64,000 bases of DNA from Schizosaccharomyces osmophilus (GCF_027921745.1 NC_079238.1:310001-374000); one strand, 5' to 3'; positions 1-12,100 are shown, counted from the stretch's first letter. Translations and numbers: made by a program. Notes: generated from the letters alone by a model not told the origin.

Positions 1-425
1 ACCACCTGATAAGCAAAATAAGCATTTAAGCCCATACCTGGGGCCATTCCGACGGGCATATTGGCAAACAGACCCATACAGACAGAAGACAAACAAGAGA
101 TAGCAGCAGTAGCAGTGACGACGTCACGGTGGAAGTTTTGCTTGCAGGCCAAAAAGCTTTTATCGGTATCGCATGCATTGGGATCGGAAGCGGTACATTC
201 GCAAGGACCACCGGTGTCGATCATAATAGAAGCATTGACGGCAAGGATGTATGCCATAGCACAAAAGGTCGTTAAACCGGCACGAAGTTCGATGCTAAAC
301 CGACTGCCTCTACGTTCACGAGGATGTCCACAACCCTCAAGACGGAACCAATGGCCGACGAAGCTGCGTGCGATTTTGAAGTCGAGTTCCTCGACCCATT
401 CCCTAAAGCGTTGCATGACCTTCAT
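1..425 (-). CDS. Purine (guanine/hypoxanthine) permease, AzgA family, 5' part
   Basis: This is the N-terminal part (about 141 codons) of a plasma-membrane purine transporter; the rest lies beyond position 1. Reading the minus strand from the ATG at 425, the frame stays open to the edge. It contains the family's hallmarks: a GLTTFCAMAYI first membrane segment, an NASIMIDTGGPC stretch, VVTATAAIS, and the very conserved NMPVGMAPGMGLNAYFAY. AzgA-type permeases import adenine, guanine or hypoxanthine with protons. The start was chosen because the basic N-terminal region before the first membrane segment has the usual length of about 45 residues and no ATG further upstream extends the frame convincingly. 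Substrate choice cannot be read from this fragment. Confidence 0.88.
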   Translation of the reverse strand, partial: MKVMQRFREWVEELDFKIARSFVGHWFRLEGCGHPRERRGSRFSIELRAGLTTFCAMAYILAVNASIMIDTGGPCECTASDPNACDTDKSFLACKQNFHRDVVTATAAISCLSSVCMGLFANMPVGMAPGMGLNAYFAYQV

Positions 426-2522
426 GATAAATACAAATACCAATACCTGTGGAGAAAAGAGGAAGAATGGCAATGAAAGCAAACCAAAGGGAACCAATGG
501 AAATTAAATAAATGAAACAACAAGAAGGGAAGAAGCAATTACGCCTCTCAATGTCAATTTCAACGAAAAAAAGGAAAAAAAAAAAGATCCCAATGTCAAA
601 AGGAAACCTTGAAAAGTAGAATTGATCCTTAATCTATAGGAGGTTCTACACAAACAAACTGTCAAACCTTCGTTTGAGCAACAACACCTGTGAGCAATGG
701 GCAGACAGACCCAAAAAGGTGCAAAGAGAGAAGAAGATGGAAAGCAAGTCGCTTTTGCTCTTTTTCTCTTTTTCTCTTTTTTTTTGGTGAAAAATACAAT
801 TCGGGAGACAACTCTTGTGAATGTTCCAAAGGAATTAGCAATGGGAGTTGCCAACAAACTGTGAAAAGAACCGACAAGAGCTTGCAGGAAGGGACGAGGG
901 GTGATTTATATAAGAAGGTGACAATCTATAGCTTCATCGATGGGGCAAATCACTGTGACCCGTAAACAGAGTTTTAGGTGAAGTTTTTGGAACTTGTTGC
1001 ACAAGCGTTACTTTGAAAGAATAAAATTTGAATGCGCAGTAACAAAAAGTCACAAAGGATAAGGACACGAGAAACTAACAACGAATCAAGTAAGAATGTG
1101 ATAATGATAGGAGAGGGGATGAGATAATGGGTGGAGATTGCTAGATAGGACTCGAGAGTAGAGATAAGAAGTAGCAATCGAGAGGTGACAATCAAAATTG
1201 AAGGAAAGCAAAAGTAAACAAAAGAGAAATACAAGAGACATCCTTGGCAAGGTGAGCCCACACACGACAAAAGGTAGTGATTGTCGACGAAAAGAATGAA
1301 AAAAATATCAAAGAAAACAACGGAACTAGAATAACAAAGTTGATTACAACTCATATCTCATATTGAGGTTTGACTGACTCTATATGAGATAGCTCTATAG
1401 CAAACGATTCTTCTTACAGAGGAATCTTTTGCTCGCTCGCATCTCTCCACAAATAATTAAGCTTATTTTCTACGAAATCCACGCGTCACCCTTCCACCAA
1501 CCACATTCACGAAAAACGTGCGATTTTCAGGAGCACAAATCTAAAATGCGGTGATTTTCAACAACATGCGACTTCCCAATCTCGGATGAAAAACATTTTG
1601 CTGGTTTTTCTTTGTCTTTGCTTTTTTTCATGTCTTTTTTCGAGTCGCATGCCTTGCAAGAATAGTTTTTCTTCACTGTTTTCTACCAACCGTTCATTCA
1701 AAGGATTTCCGTTTTTTTTTAAGGACCAGACCCTCTTTCTTTCAATGGGTTTCTCTCTCTCTCTCTCTCTCTCCCTCAAAAAACGATTTTGTCATCGCTC
1801 ACTAATCATCTCTATCCCGTATGCGGATGGTTTCTAGAATTGCGCTATTTGTAATGTCGTTCGATACCGGAATCCGTAATCCGTTTCTTCCGACGGACCT
1901 GGACGTACGCCTTCCTCATTTGATTCTATATATATTGGTGGGCATCTCTCTCTCTCTCTCTGTACCACCGTGCTTATTGTTCTTATACATTTACGAGGTT
2001 CGTAAGAGCACACTATAAAAATTTAAAGAAGCCCTCTTGCTCGTTATATAGCCTTTTGTTGGCAGAGGAAAACACCTGACCTTAGCAATAACAGCTTTTT
2101 CCCAAAGAACATCGTTTGCAAAAAAGAAACTTGCTTTTCTTGTTCGATTGAAATAAGAAATTATTCATTGTTGAAAGTTTTTTTGTTTTTTATTCAACGG
2201 TTTTCGTCTTTTCGAAACGTTTCCCATTCGTTGGTAAGGAATTGACCGTGTGCTTTCCAAGTTGCTCGGTTTTCTGTTTTTTTATTCTTGCTATTTTCCC
2301 ACTCGTTCATTGTTCGCGCAGGTGTGGTTTGCTAGAACTTGTGAGTGTCGACTGATTCTGTCACGACGATTCTGTCTTTAACGCTTCGGGTTAATTGTTT
2401 TGGGTGAAAGGTTGCCCCTTTTGAATTTACTTGACTACATTCTTTCATTTCTCTTTTTCTTTTTTGGGATCTTACTTTTCCAACTTTTCCTTGTGTCCAT
2501 CTAGTTGATAAACAACATCATC
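426..2522. other. Divergent intergenic region, permease / sur2
   Basis: About 2.1 kb between two divergently transcribed genes. A TATA-like sequence (TATATAA on the minus strand near 903-914) could serve the permease and would give a leader of roughly 450 nt. Two CT microsatellites lie at 1751-1777 and 1943-1961. A lone ACGCGT sits near 1483. Open frames here are Ser/Phe/Leu-rich products of the base composition and look non-coding. Unusually long for this compact genome, so long leaders or a non-coding RNA are possible. Confidence 0.6.
1751..1777. repeat. (CT)n microsatellite
   Basis: A pure CT dinucleotide run of about 10 units, part of a pyrimidine-rich tract upstream of sur2. A second, shorter CT run of about 9 units follows at 1943-1961. 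Confidence 0.95.
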
Positions 2523-3413
2523 ATGGTCACGACCTTTGAAATGCTTACTACCTGGAATCCAGTCACGGCTTCCTTGATCTCGCCTATTTTGGTGTACTGG
2601 ATCGCCTCTGGATTCTTTGCTTTTCTTCATTGGCTCAACTCGCCTTTTTTCGAAAAATACCGTATCCATTCTCCTGAAGAAGTCGCACAGCGCAATCGGG
2701 TTCCTCACTTAGCCGTCTTCCGCGCCGTCGTCTTTCAACAATTCTGTGAAGTTGTAGTCGGTGTTGCCTTGGCTATCTTTGAAGGTTATCCGGAACCCGA
2801 AAATCATCAATTGCAACTTTTGCGCTATCAAACCTTTTTCGGAAAGAACTTTTCCCCTCTAGTCCAAGCTCTCCCTTTCCTTCCTTCTCTCGCCTACAAC
2901 TGCCTCGTTCCCCTATCCCAATACATCCTTGCCTTCTTCATTATCGATACCTGGCAATACTTTTGGCACAGATACTTGCACTACAACAAGAAACTCTACA
3001 ACATGATCCATGCCCACCATCATCGCTTGCAAGTTCCTTATGCCATGGGCGCTTTGTACAACCACCCATTTGAAGGTTTGATTTTGGACACTTTGGGTGC
3101 TGGTGTTGCCTATCTCATCGCTGGCTTAAGCCCGAACCAAGCTATCGTTTTCTTTACCCTTTCTACTTTGAAAACCGTCGATGATCATTGCGGTTATCTT
3201 TTCCCTTACGACCCTCTCCAAATCTTCTTCGCCAATAATGCCCGCTACCACGACCTTCATCACCAACCATATGGTTTCCAAAAGAACTTTTCTCAGCCTT
3301 TCTTTACTTTCTGGGATCATGTCTTAGGCACTTACATGGCCCCCAAGGCTGAGAGCATGATTGAACGAAAAGTCAGAGGTGGTAATACCGTGGATGTCAA
3401 GAAAGTTAACTAA
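2523..3413 (+). CDS. sur2: Sphingoid base C4-hydroxylase (Sur2 type)
   Basis: A 296-residue endoplasmic reticulum membrane enzyme of the fatty acid hydroxylase superfamily. It adds the C4 hydroxyl of dihydrosphingosine or dihydroceramide to give phytosphingosine. The di-iron histidine clusters are visible in order: HRYLH (HxxxH), HAHHH (HxxHH) and HDLHH (HxxHH) near the C-terminus, set between hydrophobic segments. The start is the ATG at 2523; the upstream in-frame extension has only a TTG. The sequence keeps the short C-terminal basic tail usual for the family. It is followed on the same strand by pfh1, the order I recall from S. pombe (SPBC887.15c-.14c). Confidence 0.93.
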   Translation: MVTTFEMLTTWNPVTASLISPILVYWIASGFFAFLHWLNSPFFEKYRIHSPEEVAQRNRVPHLAVFRAVVFQQFCEVVVGVALAIFEGYPEPENHQLQLLRYQTFFGKNFSPLVQALPFLPSLAYNCLVPLSQYILAFFIIDTWQYFWHRYLHYNKKLYNMIHAHHHRLQVPYAMGALYNHPFEGLILDTLGAGVAYLIAGLSPNQAIVFFTLSTLKTVDDHCGYLFPYDPLQIFFANNARYHDLHHQPYGFQKNFSQPFFTFWDHVLGTYMAPKAESMIERKVRGGNTVDVKKVN

Positions 3414-4563
3414 CTTTACTTGCTATACGTATTATCTTCTTTTTTTGTTCCTTTCTAACTTAAATCTTGTATTAATTTTTAATCTCCCCTTTTCGTACCT
3501 TGCATGCTGCTACTGTTTTTCATCGTTATCGCAGTTTTTCTCCTTTTTTTGTTTGTTCATTGGAATCTCCCCAAGACACCAATCCCGTTCTCTTCTCCAC
3601 TCATTTTTTCGACTTTTTTCTTTTTAATTTAATGCTGTCCAGTTTGACTTCTTGCAAGTATCTGTGCATGCTTTACATCATTCGAGTATAAATTATTAAT
3701 TTCCAATTCTAATTTGAAGAGTGCATCCCAATCCTTGGAGTTTGTTTGGCTTTAATTCTGGTTCGGTTCCACATTCAAAAGGGCTTTCTCCTTGACCGAT
3801 CCTTTCACTACTTGGGCCTTTTTTTCTATGAACGCTGTAAAGGTTCGTTTCATCATGCCGGTCTTTAATTTATGTCAATAGTATTTTACTGTTCGTTTTC
3901 TTTCCATCATTCCATCATTCAAATCAAATATAATTGCTTACTATGATTTCTTCCTTTCCTAAGTACTAGTAGTCTTATTCCTCGTCGTATACATAATAGG
4001 TATGTAATCTTTGTAGCAAAAATCATTTCAAACCATCTTCTTACTTTTACTATTTTTTCTCTTATTTTTATTTATTTTTTTTCTTTTCTAATGAAGACTT
4101 TTTTCGTTTGTTTACTTTTGCCAATTTGAATTCTTGAAACGCGACGCGAACGCGTTGTCTCGTACTTGCTTTTATCCACACACCGCAGAAGAGCCGATGC
4201 TGATTTTGTCGAATTCGTGTGAAAACTAAGAAGGATTTTCATTGTATTCATCTAATTTTAAGAATCCTTTTTTGCCGTATTGAAAGCTTCGAAAGCTTCC
4301 TAAAGGGCGTTGTCATCGGCGAATGGAAAAGGTAGCTCATTCATCTTTATAAAGCAACTTCGCCTTGACCCTTTGTGATTTGTTGTATAACATATTCTAC
4401 ACGATCTTTTACTCTTTTCCAAACACTTTAGCTGGTAAAATTGGAATTCCTTTATAGAATTGGTTTTCTAAATTTTTGTGCTCTGTTGAGTGAACCTCTT
4501 GCTGCTTTTTTGAATGTGGCAGTGCCCATAGTGGAGAGTCGAATATAAACTTACATTTCATGA
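3414..4563. other. Intergenic region, sur2 3' / pfh1 5'
   Basis: About 1.15 kb of AT-rich sequence. It holds the 3' end of sur2, a tandem ACGCG cluster at 4138-4156, a 5-codon upstream frame at 4514-4531 and the start of the pfh1 overlapping upstream frame at 4560. No other gene is visible. Confidence 0.6.
4138..4156. promoter_or_regulatory. MluI cell-cycle box cluster upstream of pfh1
   Basis: Three ACGCG cores stand in tandem (4139, 4144, 4150); the last is a perfect ACGCGT. In fission yeast MBF binds such sites in promoters of S-phase genes. The cluster lies about 410 bp before the pfh1 ATG, and Pfh1 acts in DNA replication, so G1/S regulation is a reasonable inference. Binding is not shown by sequence alone. 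Confidence 0.5.
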
Positions 4564-4622
4564 ATGTTTTCTGGTCTTTCTTTATTAAAACACAGTCGTT
4601 CTTTTCGGTTCAATCTTCCTAG
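4560..4622 (+). promoter_or_regulatory. Overlapping upstream ORF bridging the two pfh1 start codons
   Basis: An ATG at 4560, 4 nt upstream of and out of frame with the pfh1 Met1 codon (ATGAATG), opens a 20-codon frame that ends with TAG at 4620-4622. The next in-frame pfh1 ATG, Met21, begins at 4624, one base later. The uORF ATG and the Met1 ATG both have T at -3 (weak context); Met21 has A at -3 (strong). The layout suits leaky scanning plus termination-reinitiation to divide ribosomes between mitochondrial and nuclear Pfh1. This regulatory role is inference. Confidence 0.55.
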
Positions 4623-6930
4623 AATGTTTCAAAGAGCTCAGCAAAAAAATAGTATAGCATATTCTCAAGCAAAAGAAAATGCATCCGTCAATAGGGATAT
4701 TCACAATTACTCTTCCGATGCTTTTCAACCTTCTGTTCCGGCTTCTAAAGCAGTTCAACACCCTTCCCCGAATCCAACTGCTCCTCTGAAGAGAGAGTTC
4801 TCAAACACAATTCTTCAAAATTTGGATGAAAACGATGCTTTTGACTCTTCGGATCCAGCGTTGCCGATTTTCAATCCCCCTGAAGCGCACGAGAGAGCCG
4901 CTTCTGATACATTACATGGGATTTACATAGATGAAAATGATATCGATGATGATTTCGCTGTTGAATCAGAGATTGATCAAAAAGCAATTCCCTGGTCATC
5001 CTCTCCCGTCGAACATACAAAATTAACTGGATCCATGATTGCCAACGCCAATCGAACCACTTCCACTCTTCCTCGTTTAGTGGAAGAGGCCTCTAGAAAC
5101 ACCGCAGCTCAAACGTCTTTGTCTCGTTCGCAGCAGAGACATCCCATTAAGCGGTCTCGTACTCTTCCATGGGCTTTGGACCCATTTCGATATGGTGATC
5201 CAGTTTCTTCAAAAGAAGAAAGTGCCAAAACAGAATCCAAACAGGGTATTGTAACAAATGATTCTCAAAATGCTGCACCCGGATCCAGAAGTATCTCACT
5301 TGATAGCTTGCCCAAAACTGGCTTAGCAGCACGAAACGGACGTATCACAAAAAAGGCGCCTGTTTCCACTGCAGCTGCAAAACCTGTTGATTCTTCTTTG
5401 TTCAGAACCGTTTCGGATCCAAGTCGGAAACGAGCCGTTCCCAGTATTTTTCTTTCGGATGAACAAAAACGAATTTTAGATATGGTCGTTGAACAACAAC
5501 ATAGTATTTTCTTCACTGGTTCTGCTGGTACTGGTAAATCTGTGCTTTTGCGGAAGATAATAGAAGCTTTAAAAGTGAAACACAGAAAGCAAACAGACCG
5601 TGTCGCTGTTACGGCGTCTACGGGATTAGCAGCTTGTAACATTGGCGGTGTCACTTTGCATTCCTTTGCAGGTGCCGGGTTAGCAAGAGAATCTGTAGAT
5701 TTTCTTGTATCCAAGATAAAAAAAAACAAAAAGAGCATGACTCGTTGGCTTCGAACAAAGGTTCTCATTATTGATGAAGTTTCTATGGTTGACGCTGATC
5801 TAATGGACAAGTTGGAAGAAGTAGGTCGTGTTATACGCAAAGATGCTAGACCTTTTGGCGGCATACAATTGGTTTTAACTGGAGATTTCTTCCAGCTTCC
5901 ACCCGTTCCTGACTCGGGAAAAGAAGCGAAGTTTTGTTTTGAATCGAATACATGGAAAACTGCTTTGGATTATACCATTGGCTTAACTCATGTTTTCCGA
6001 CAAAAAGATGAAGAGTTTGTTACTATGCTCAATGAGTTACGTCTTGGTAGATTGTCGGAGAACTCAGTTAGGAAGTTTAGGTTTCTCAGTAGAGAAATCA
6101 ATTATGCAGACGGACTTCTTCCGACAGAGTTGTTTCCGACGCGTCATGAAGTCGAGCGGTCGAATGGAATGCGTATGCAACAAATCCATCAAGATCCATT
6201 AACCTTCACTTCTATCGACAGCGGTACCGTTCGCGACAGAGAATTTCGAGACAAATTACTTCAAAACTGTATGGCTCCTGCACAGCTTGTGTTAAAAATA
6301 AACGCACAGGTAATGCTTATAAAAAATATCGATGACCAATTGGTTAATGGATCTTTGGGGAAAGTAATTGGGTTTATCGACGAAGAAACGTACCAGATAG
6401 AAAAGAAGGATGCTGAAATGCAAGGAAGGAATCCTTTCGAATACGATACTTTGGATGTACTTCCGTACGATTTGCCTGACGTGAAGCAAAAAAAACATAA
6501 ACTATTGTCTATGAAGAAAGCTTCATCTATTTCCACAAAATGGCCTCTTGTACGCTTCAAACTTGCTAATGGCGGCGAGCGAACCATAGTGGTACAAAGA
6601 GAAACTTGGAACATAGAGTTACCAAACGGTGAAATCCAGGCCTCTAGGAGTCAAATTCCTTTGATTCTAGCGTATGCCATATCCATACACAAAGCACAGG
6701 GTCAAACCCTCGATCGAGTTAAGGTAGACTTAGGTCGCGTCTTTGAGAAAGGACAAGCTTATGTTGCTCTTTCAAGAGCTACTTCTCAAAAAGGGTTACA
6801 AATACTCAATTTCTCTCCTTCTAAAGTTATGGCTCATCCGAAAGTTATTCAGTTTTACAAACAGCTCGATTCCGTCAATGGTATCCCTATTCGCAATGAA
6901 AATAAAGTGAAAACTGGTCCTTTTAAATGA
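4564..6930 (+). CDS. pfh1: Pif1-family 5'-3' DNA helicase, nuclear and mitochondrial
   Basis: A 788-residue Pif1/Rrm3 helicase, intronless, close to S. pombe Pfh1 in length. It unwinds DNA at forks, G-quadruplexes and in mitochondrial DNA. Walker A is GSAGTGKS at residues 319-326 (Lys325) and Walker B is LIIDE with Asp404/Glu405; GDFFQLPPV, the Pif1 signature region and the C-terminal HKAQGQT and YVALSRA motifs follow. The first 20 residues are basic and Ser/Phe-rich with no acidic residue, fitting a mitochondrial presequence. Met21 is present; in S. pombe initiation at Met21 gives the nuclear form. The long N-terminal region before residue 300 is Ser/Asp-rich and probably disordered; it holds TLPWALDPF, a short motif that recurs in the Klp6 tail. 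Confidence 0.96.
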   Translation: MFSGLSLLKHSRSFRFNLPRMFQRAQQKNSIAYSQAKENASVNRDIHNYSSDAFQPSVPASKAVQHPSPNPTAPLKREFSNTILQNLDENDAFDSSDPALPIFNPPEAHERAASDTLHGIYIDENDIDDDFAVESEIDQKAIPWSSSPVEHTKLTGSMIANANRTTSTLPRLVEEASRNTAAQTSLSRSQQRHPIKRSRTLPWALDPFRYGDPVSSKEESAKTESKQGIVTNDSQNAAPGSRSISLDSLPKTGLAARNGRITKKAPVSTAAAKPVDSSLFRTVSDPSRKRAVPSIFLSDEQKRILDMVVEQQHSIFFTGSAGTGKSVLLRKIIEALKVKHRKQTDRVAVTASTGLAACNIGGVTLHSFAGAGLARESVDFLVSKIKKNKKSMTRWLRTKVLIIDEVSMVDADLMDKLEEVGRVIRKDARPFGGIQLVLTGDFFQLPPVPDSGKEAKFCFESNTWKTALDYTIGLTHVFRQKDEEFVTMLNELRLGRLSENSVRKFRFLSREINYADGLLPTELFPTRHEVERSNGMRMQQIHQDPLTFTSIDSGTVRDREFRDKLLQNCMAPAQLVLKINAQVMLIKNIDDQLVNGSLGKVIGFIDEETYQIEKKDAEMQGRNPFEYDTLDVLPYDLPDVKQKKHKLLSMKKASSISTKWPLVRFKLANGGERTIVVQRETWNIELPNGEIQASRSQIPLILAYAISIHKAQGQTLDRVKVDLGRVFEKGQAYVALSRATSQKGLQILNFSPSKVMAHPKVIQFYKQLDSVNGIPIRNENKVKTGPFK

Positions 6931-7529
6931 TGCACTACTCTATTGGATATCTGTTTGTTACATGTATGTTTTTTGTGAGACTGGCTATTTATATTTAGAC
7001 TTGGTATCTTGTTTTTGTGCAAGTTTAATGCGGGATGGAAAGGTTCTCAATGTGCTTATTCACATATCTTTTTTATTATTGTTTTTTCTCTTTTTCAATT
7101 GCCGTATTGCAATTGATGCTAATAATGCAAATCATTAATTTTGTGTATGTGCTGTTATGTAATGTAAAGCAATAAGCAGCGAACGATGTTGCGCCCATAA
7201 TAAAAAGAGCATACACAGCAAGGCTTGACAAGAAGCTGTTTTCCGCTTACATCTGGTTGCAAGCACATTTCAACAGCAAACTGTATTTTAACAAACATCA
7301 ATATTAATTTAATTACACAACTCACGTAAATCTAGTCATTAATAAGAAAAAGCAACTAAAAATGCATCTCCATAAATCTATGCTATTGAAGGAATCGATA
7401 CTTGCATGTACGAAAGATCTCAAGTTCTTACAATTCGACGTATTAACTTGTCATGCCCTTTTGCAGCAACGACTGTTGCTTTTTAAGTCAATTAAAACAG
7501 TTTTTTTGAAATCTTTTGATATATAAAGA
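6931..7529. other. Intergenic region, pfh1 3' / cem1 5'
   Basis: About 600 bp of AT-rich DNA between two plus-strand genes. A TATATAAA run ends 4 nt before the cem1 ATG, too close to be its TATA box. Nothing else is visible. Confidence 0.6.
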
Positions 7530-8938
7530 ATGAGAAGAGTCGTAATCACCGGATTAGGAGCCATAACTCCTCTTGGTTGTGGAGTGGAAAGGACGTGGAC
7601 AAGATTGCTTCAAGGATTGTCTGGTATTACTTCTTTGAAAGAAAAACCAGGATTTGAATCTCTGCCAAGTCAAGTAGCAGGCTTGGTACCCAGAGGCACT
7701 AATGAAGGCAGATGGAATCCCCAAGCTTATATCGGTCAGAGTAAACTACGCGAAACTGCAGCATTTACTCAATTTGCTTTAGCGGCTTCTGCTGAAGCTC
7801 TCGCTGATGCTAGATGGATTGATATTACTGACGAAGAAAAAGAAGCTACTGTATGTTCTGTGATCACCAAAGACTGCCTTGTGGAATAGGTGCTGAATTG
7901 GTAATATGATTGAAAGTATGCTTGCTAACAATGATTTCCTAGGGTGTATGTTACGCGACTGGAATGGGTAATTTAGAGGATGCCATTCAGCAAAACGACA
8001 TTTTTGTCAAAAGCGGGATACGAAAAATCTCTCCCAGGATTATAACCAAAGTTTTAATGAATATGCCCGCAGGATATATATCTCAGAAGTATGGTTTTCG
8101 GGCCTGTAACCATACTGTAAGCACCGCCTGCGCTGCTGGCTGCCACGCCATCGGTGATGCTTACAATCTGATTAAACTTAACCAAGCCAATGTAATATTA
8201 GCGGGTGGCTCTGAATCATGCATCAATCCTTTTGTTTTAGCTGGCTTTAGCAAAGCCAGGAGTTTATCTACGAAATTTAATGATGATCCATCAAAAGCCT
8301 CTCGCCCCTTTGACTCGGAAAGAGATGGCTTTGTCATTGGAGAAGGTGCCGGAGCTTTGGTACTTGAAGAACTCGAGCATGCCAAAGGTAGAAATGCGAA
8401 GATTTATGCTGAAGTCCTTGGCTTTGGTCAATCTGCCGATAACTATAATATCACGGCACCAAATCCGAATGGATCGTCTGCGTACACAGCGATGAAAAAG
8501 GCTTTAAAAAATGCGAATGTGTCTCCTCGAGAATTGGATTACATTAATGCTCATGCTACCTCTACTAAGCTTGGTGATGCGTCTGAGAGTAGAGCCATTG
8601 CAACTCTTTTGAAAGAAGATGGCATGGACCCTCAATCCGTTTCTGTTTCGAGCTCTAAAGGCTCCATTGGACACCTTTTAGGAGCTGCTGGAGCGATTGA
8701 ATCAATCTTTACGATTTTGGCTGTTCATGAAGTATGTACTTTATTTTTAACAATTTACTAATCACGGTAGAAAACTATTCCTGCCACTCTAAATTTTCAA
8801 AAAACCGACATTCCAGAAGAAGATCGGTGCGATTACGTTCCTAACGAAACGAAGCTGAAAACTGTGCACTATGCATTATCAAACAGTTTTGGGTTTGGAG
8901 GAACAAATGCGTCTCTATGTATAGGCTCCTATCGTTAA
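7530..8938 (+). CDS. cem1: Mitochondrial 3-oxoacyl-ACP synthase
   Basis: A KAS II-type condensing enzyme of mitochondrial type II fatty acid synthesis, which elongates acyl-ACP with malonyl-ACP and supports lipoic acid formation. Three exons: 7530-7850, 7943-8731 and 8771-8938, giving 425 residues. Intron 1 has a GTATGT donor, TGCTAAC branch and TAG acceptor and restores the conserved [10 protein letters not shown]; intron 2 is 39 nt. The catalytic triad is visible: Cys170 in STACAAG, His311 in NAHATST and His351 in [10 protein letters not shown]. The end [12 protein letters not shown] is the usual KAS C-terminus. There is no clear cleavable presequence: the enzyme fold begins at [10 protein letters not shown], as in the budding yeast protein. 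It is convergent with the P4-ATPase, 165 bp away. Confidence 0.95.
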
Positions 8939-9103
8939 ACAAGTTTAGTCTAAAAGTGATACCGGAAGTCTATTTAACGAGTGTTTTTTTTTTCTTTTTT
9001 TTTATTATGCAGGCAAAAACATTTAAGAAAACTCATTAAAACATGATCTAGAAAATAAAAGGAAAGAAATTGGCACATGTTTCTTAATTTCTATTTGATA
9101 TTC

Positions 9104-12100
9104 CTAGCGCATTTCTCCGTAAGCACCACGGACATGGGTCGTATCGTAGGCATCGAGAATACGGGATTGATCTTCCTCTCCCTGTGAAAAAGCATATCCT
9201 CTTTGTTTGCGCATTCTTTGCATCTGCCGAATCTTGCGGATAGCCTTGTGAAATCCAATCATTCGCGGCCTATAATCTGTTATATTATACTTTTGTATCT
9301 CTTGGACATAATGGTATTCTTCGGGGTAATACATTCTCGATGAATATTTCCAAACGAAATCACGCATCAAGGCAAATGTAGGAAATACAAATAATGAAGC
9401 CCAAAATTTTAAATTTCCATGCAGGTAAGGTATGATTCCCTTGAATTCCTTTGAAAAACCAATGGCTGGGGCAACCACAGCATAGATCGGCATGAATACC
9501 AACCAAAAGACAAAAGACCCTAAAGTAGCGATAACCATGTAATAAGTCCAATGATTACTGATGAGAGCGGCTTTACCTAAAACGGTAGCTAGAATCATTG
9601 CATAGAGAGTAGTACCCCAAACCCAATGACCAGAAGTGGGACCATTAGAATTAGGGCCATCAGAGTCGAAAACAGCAATTGAACATAAGAATAAAAGTAA
9701 TGAATGATAGAACCCGTTCGCAATCCATGCCCAAAATCGCTTTAAATTGAAAAACTCGCCACGCTGTCCTAGTTGATAGAGTTGGGGATATTGATATAGC
9801 TGGCTTGCGCTTACATATTGATCAAAAATTCCTATAACAATTGGAGGGAGCACTGTAAAAAGGACATTGTATAAAGAAATTGACCAAGACTCGTATGTAA
9901 CTTGTCCAGAAAAAGCATTACAAAAGGCAAACCAAAATTGAGTCATATAGAGAGCTACGTTCTTGTAAAACGAAAACAGGATTAGCTTGCTAAGGCGTTG
10001 GTAGCACCATGATCCATGGACCAACAATAACTTTCTCAAATAACAGAACTGAGAAATAGAGAAATCTGAACTTCTGACAGCTTGTAGACCTTCCATTCCA
10101 CTTATTCCGACACCGATATTGGCAGCTTGAATCATAGGAACATCGTTAGCACCATCACCAATGGCTAATAAAATAGAATCCGTGTTTCGCTTTACCATTT
10201 TTACTACTAGCGCTTTCTGCAATGGAGAAACTCGACAACATATAACGGCACGGCATAAGGAGGCGAGTTCGAAGAAGCGTCGCTCAAGTGAACGTTCCAA
10301 AGCAAAAGTAAGGGAAACACCATCGATAATTAAAGCCATTGACTCTATATTTCCACTATTATGCTCATTTCTGTATATAGAAGATAGTTTTGACATAATG
10401 CTTTCAGCTGTAGCTTCCTTTGTCTGCTCATTTACAATTACTAGGCCCATGTCCTCATCAATAAGCTTACAGCTCATTCCGATATTGATTGCGGTTTCTT
10501 GTCTGTCTCCTGTTAAGACCCAAATCTTTATGCCAGCGGTTTGAAGTGTTGAGATCGTATCAGGCACACCATCCTGTAACCTGTCCTCAATAGCTGTAGC
10601 TCCAAGAAGTGTTAAATCTTTCTCAATCATCTCTGCAGCATCCATTAGTTTCTGGGCTCTGTCCACCAAACTTGTTGATGCTGCTTCGTAAATAGTCGCC
10701 CATCTTTGATAATCATAATCAGAGATTTCTCTCATAGCTATACATAAAGTTCGCAAGCCAACAGTTGCGTAATCCTCTAGATGATGAATTGTGGTTGTAA
10801 GATACGGACAATCGCCAACAAGTCTGTCAAGAATGACAGTATCAGCACCTTTAATATAGAGTCTGATTTTTCCATCGGGACAACGGAAAACAATAGACAT
10901 TCTCTTTCTTGTGGAATTAAATTCGCAAATGTTGAGTAGTTCGTAAGTTTCTTCCTTATCAAACAATCTAACTGTAACATATCGTGGCTTTCTAGCTATG
11001 AATTCGTAACCGATGCTCACGGCTCCTTTCACTAATGCGCCTTCATCAGGAGATGAAGCCTGGTACTTCATTGAATTGGATGTTTCATCAAACTCAGGAA
11101 TAACAGTCTGACAAATTGAGAGTACCAACAGAAAGTGATGAATCAAATCGCCATTGCTGGAATCAAGGTTTTTCTTCAATGTCGAAAAGTCGTATATTAT
11201 CATGTCGGGATCCAACTCTTCTGAGTACTGGCGGTCTTCAGGTACAACGTCGGCATAAGCTAATCCAGCGATAGAGCATTGACGGAAGTCCATTTGGTTA
11301 CGTGTCAACGTACCTGTTTTATCACTGAAAATATAACCAACCTGACCCAATTCTTCGACCAAAGAAGATGTACGGCATGCAGCGGGTACATCTGTTTCTT
11401 CGTTGTACATATCAAGGTCGCTGCTAATAAGTTGAGCTTGTACATAACGGACCAATTCAAAAGTGACAAATAGAGAAATAGGGACGAGGTTGGAGTACAA
11501 AATCCAAAATGTCAGAAGCTGTTTGAAGAACTCACCTCCTCGTGAAGTAGTGATAAGCAGGTATGAAAAAGCGGAGCCGTAAACAGATCGTTGAATAAGA
11601 GAACCAAGCGAAGAACAAAAGCAAAGAAAGACAAAAATAAATAGAAGGTAGAGAATCTGTGTATTGACTTGCTTTTCGACAGCAGTGCGTTTAATGGGAG
11701 TTTCTGTTGTGTTTTTCATGAGTTTTGTTTCATGTCCGGTGAAAACAACTACACCGTAAACCCAGTGCGTATTACGAAGTTGAGCACCACGAAGCAATAA
11801 CTGTTCTGGACCCAAGGGTAACTCACGATCATTGGGAAGAAGTTTTAAAGTTGCATCGTATGTATACAGACTATTGTTTGGTTGCTCAGACTTGACTGTA
11901 CCTTCCAATTGACTCAGTTCAATTGGCTTCAACAAATTAGATGTTTCAGGCAGTGCCTGTTTTACTTTGAGGTTTGTTTCACCATCAAGATTAGCGGTTT
12001 CAATGTAACAAAGGCCTTCTGGTTCGGAAGAAGATAGCAAGATGAGATCAGCCGGAAAGAAGGTTTCGGAGACGACCTTCACAATATCACCAACTTGGAC

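Noticed and set aside
61-507. 148-codon plus-strand frame at the left edge
   Set aside because: Antisense shadow of the purine permease, which has clear family motifs.
5265-5864. 199-codon minus-strand frame inside pfh1
   Set aside because: Antisense shadow of the helicase coding sequence.
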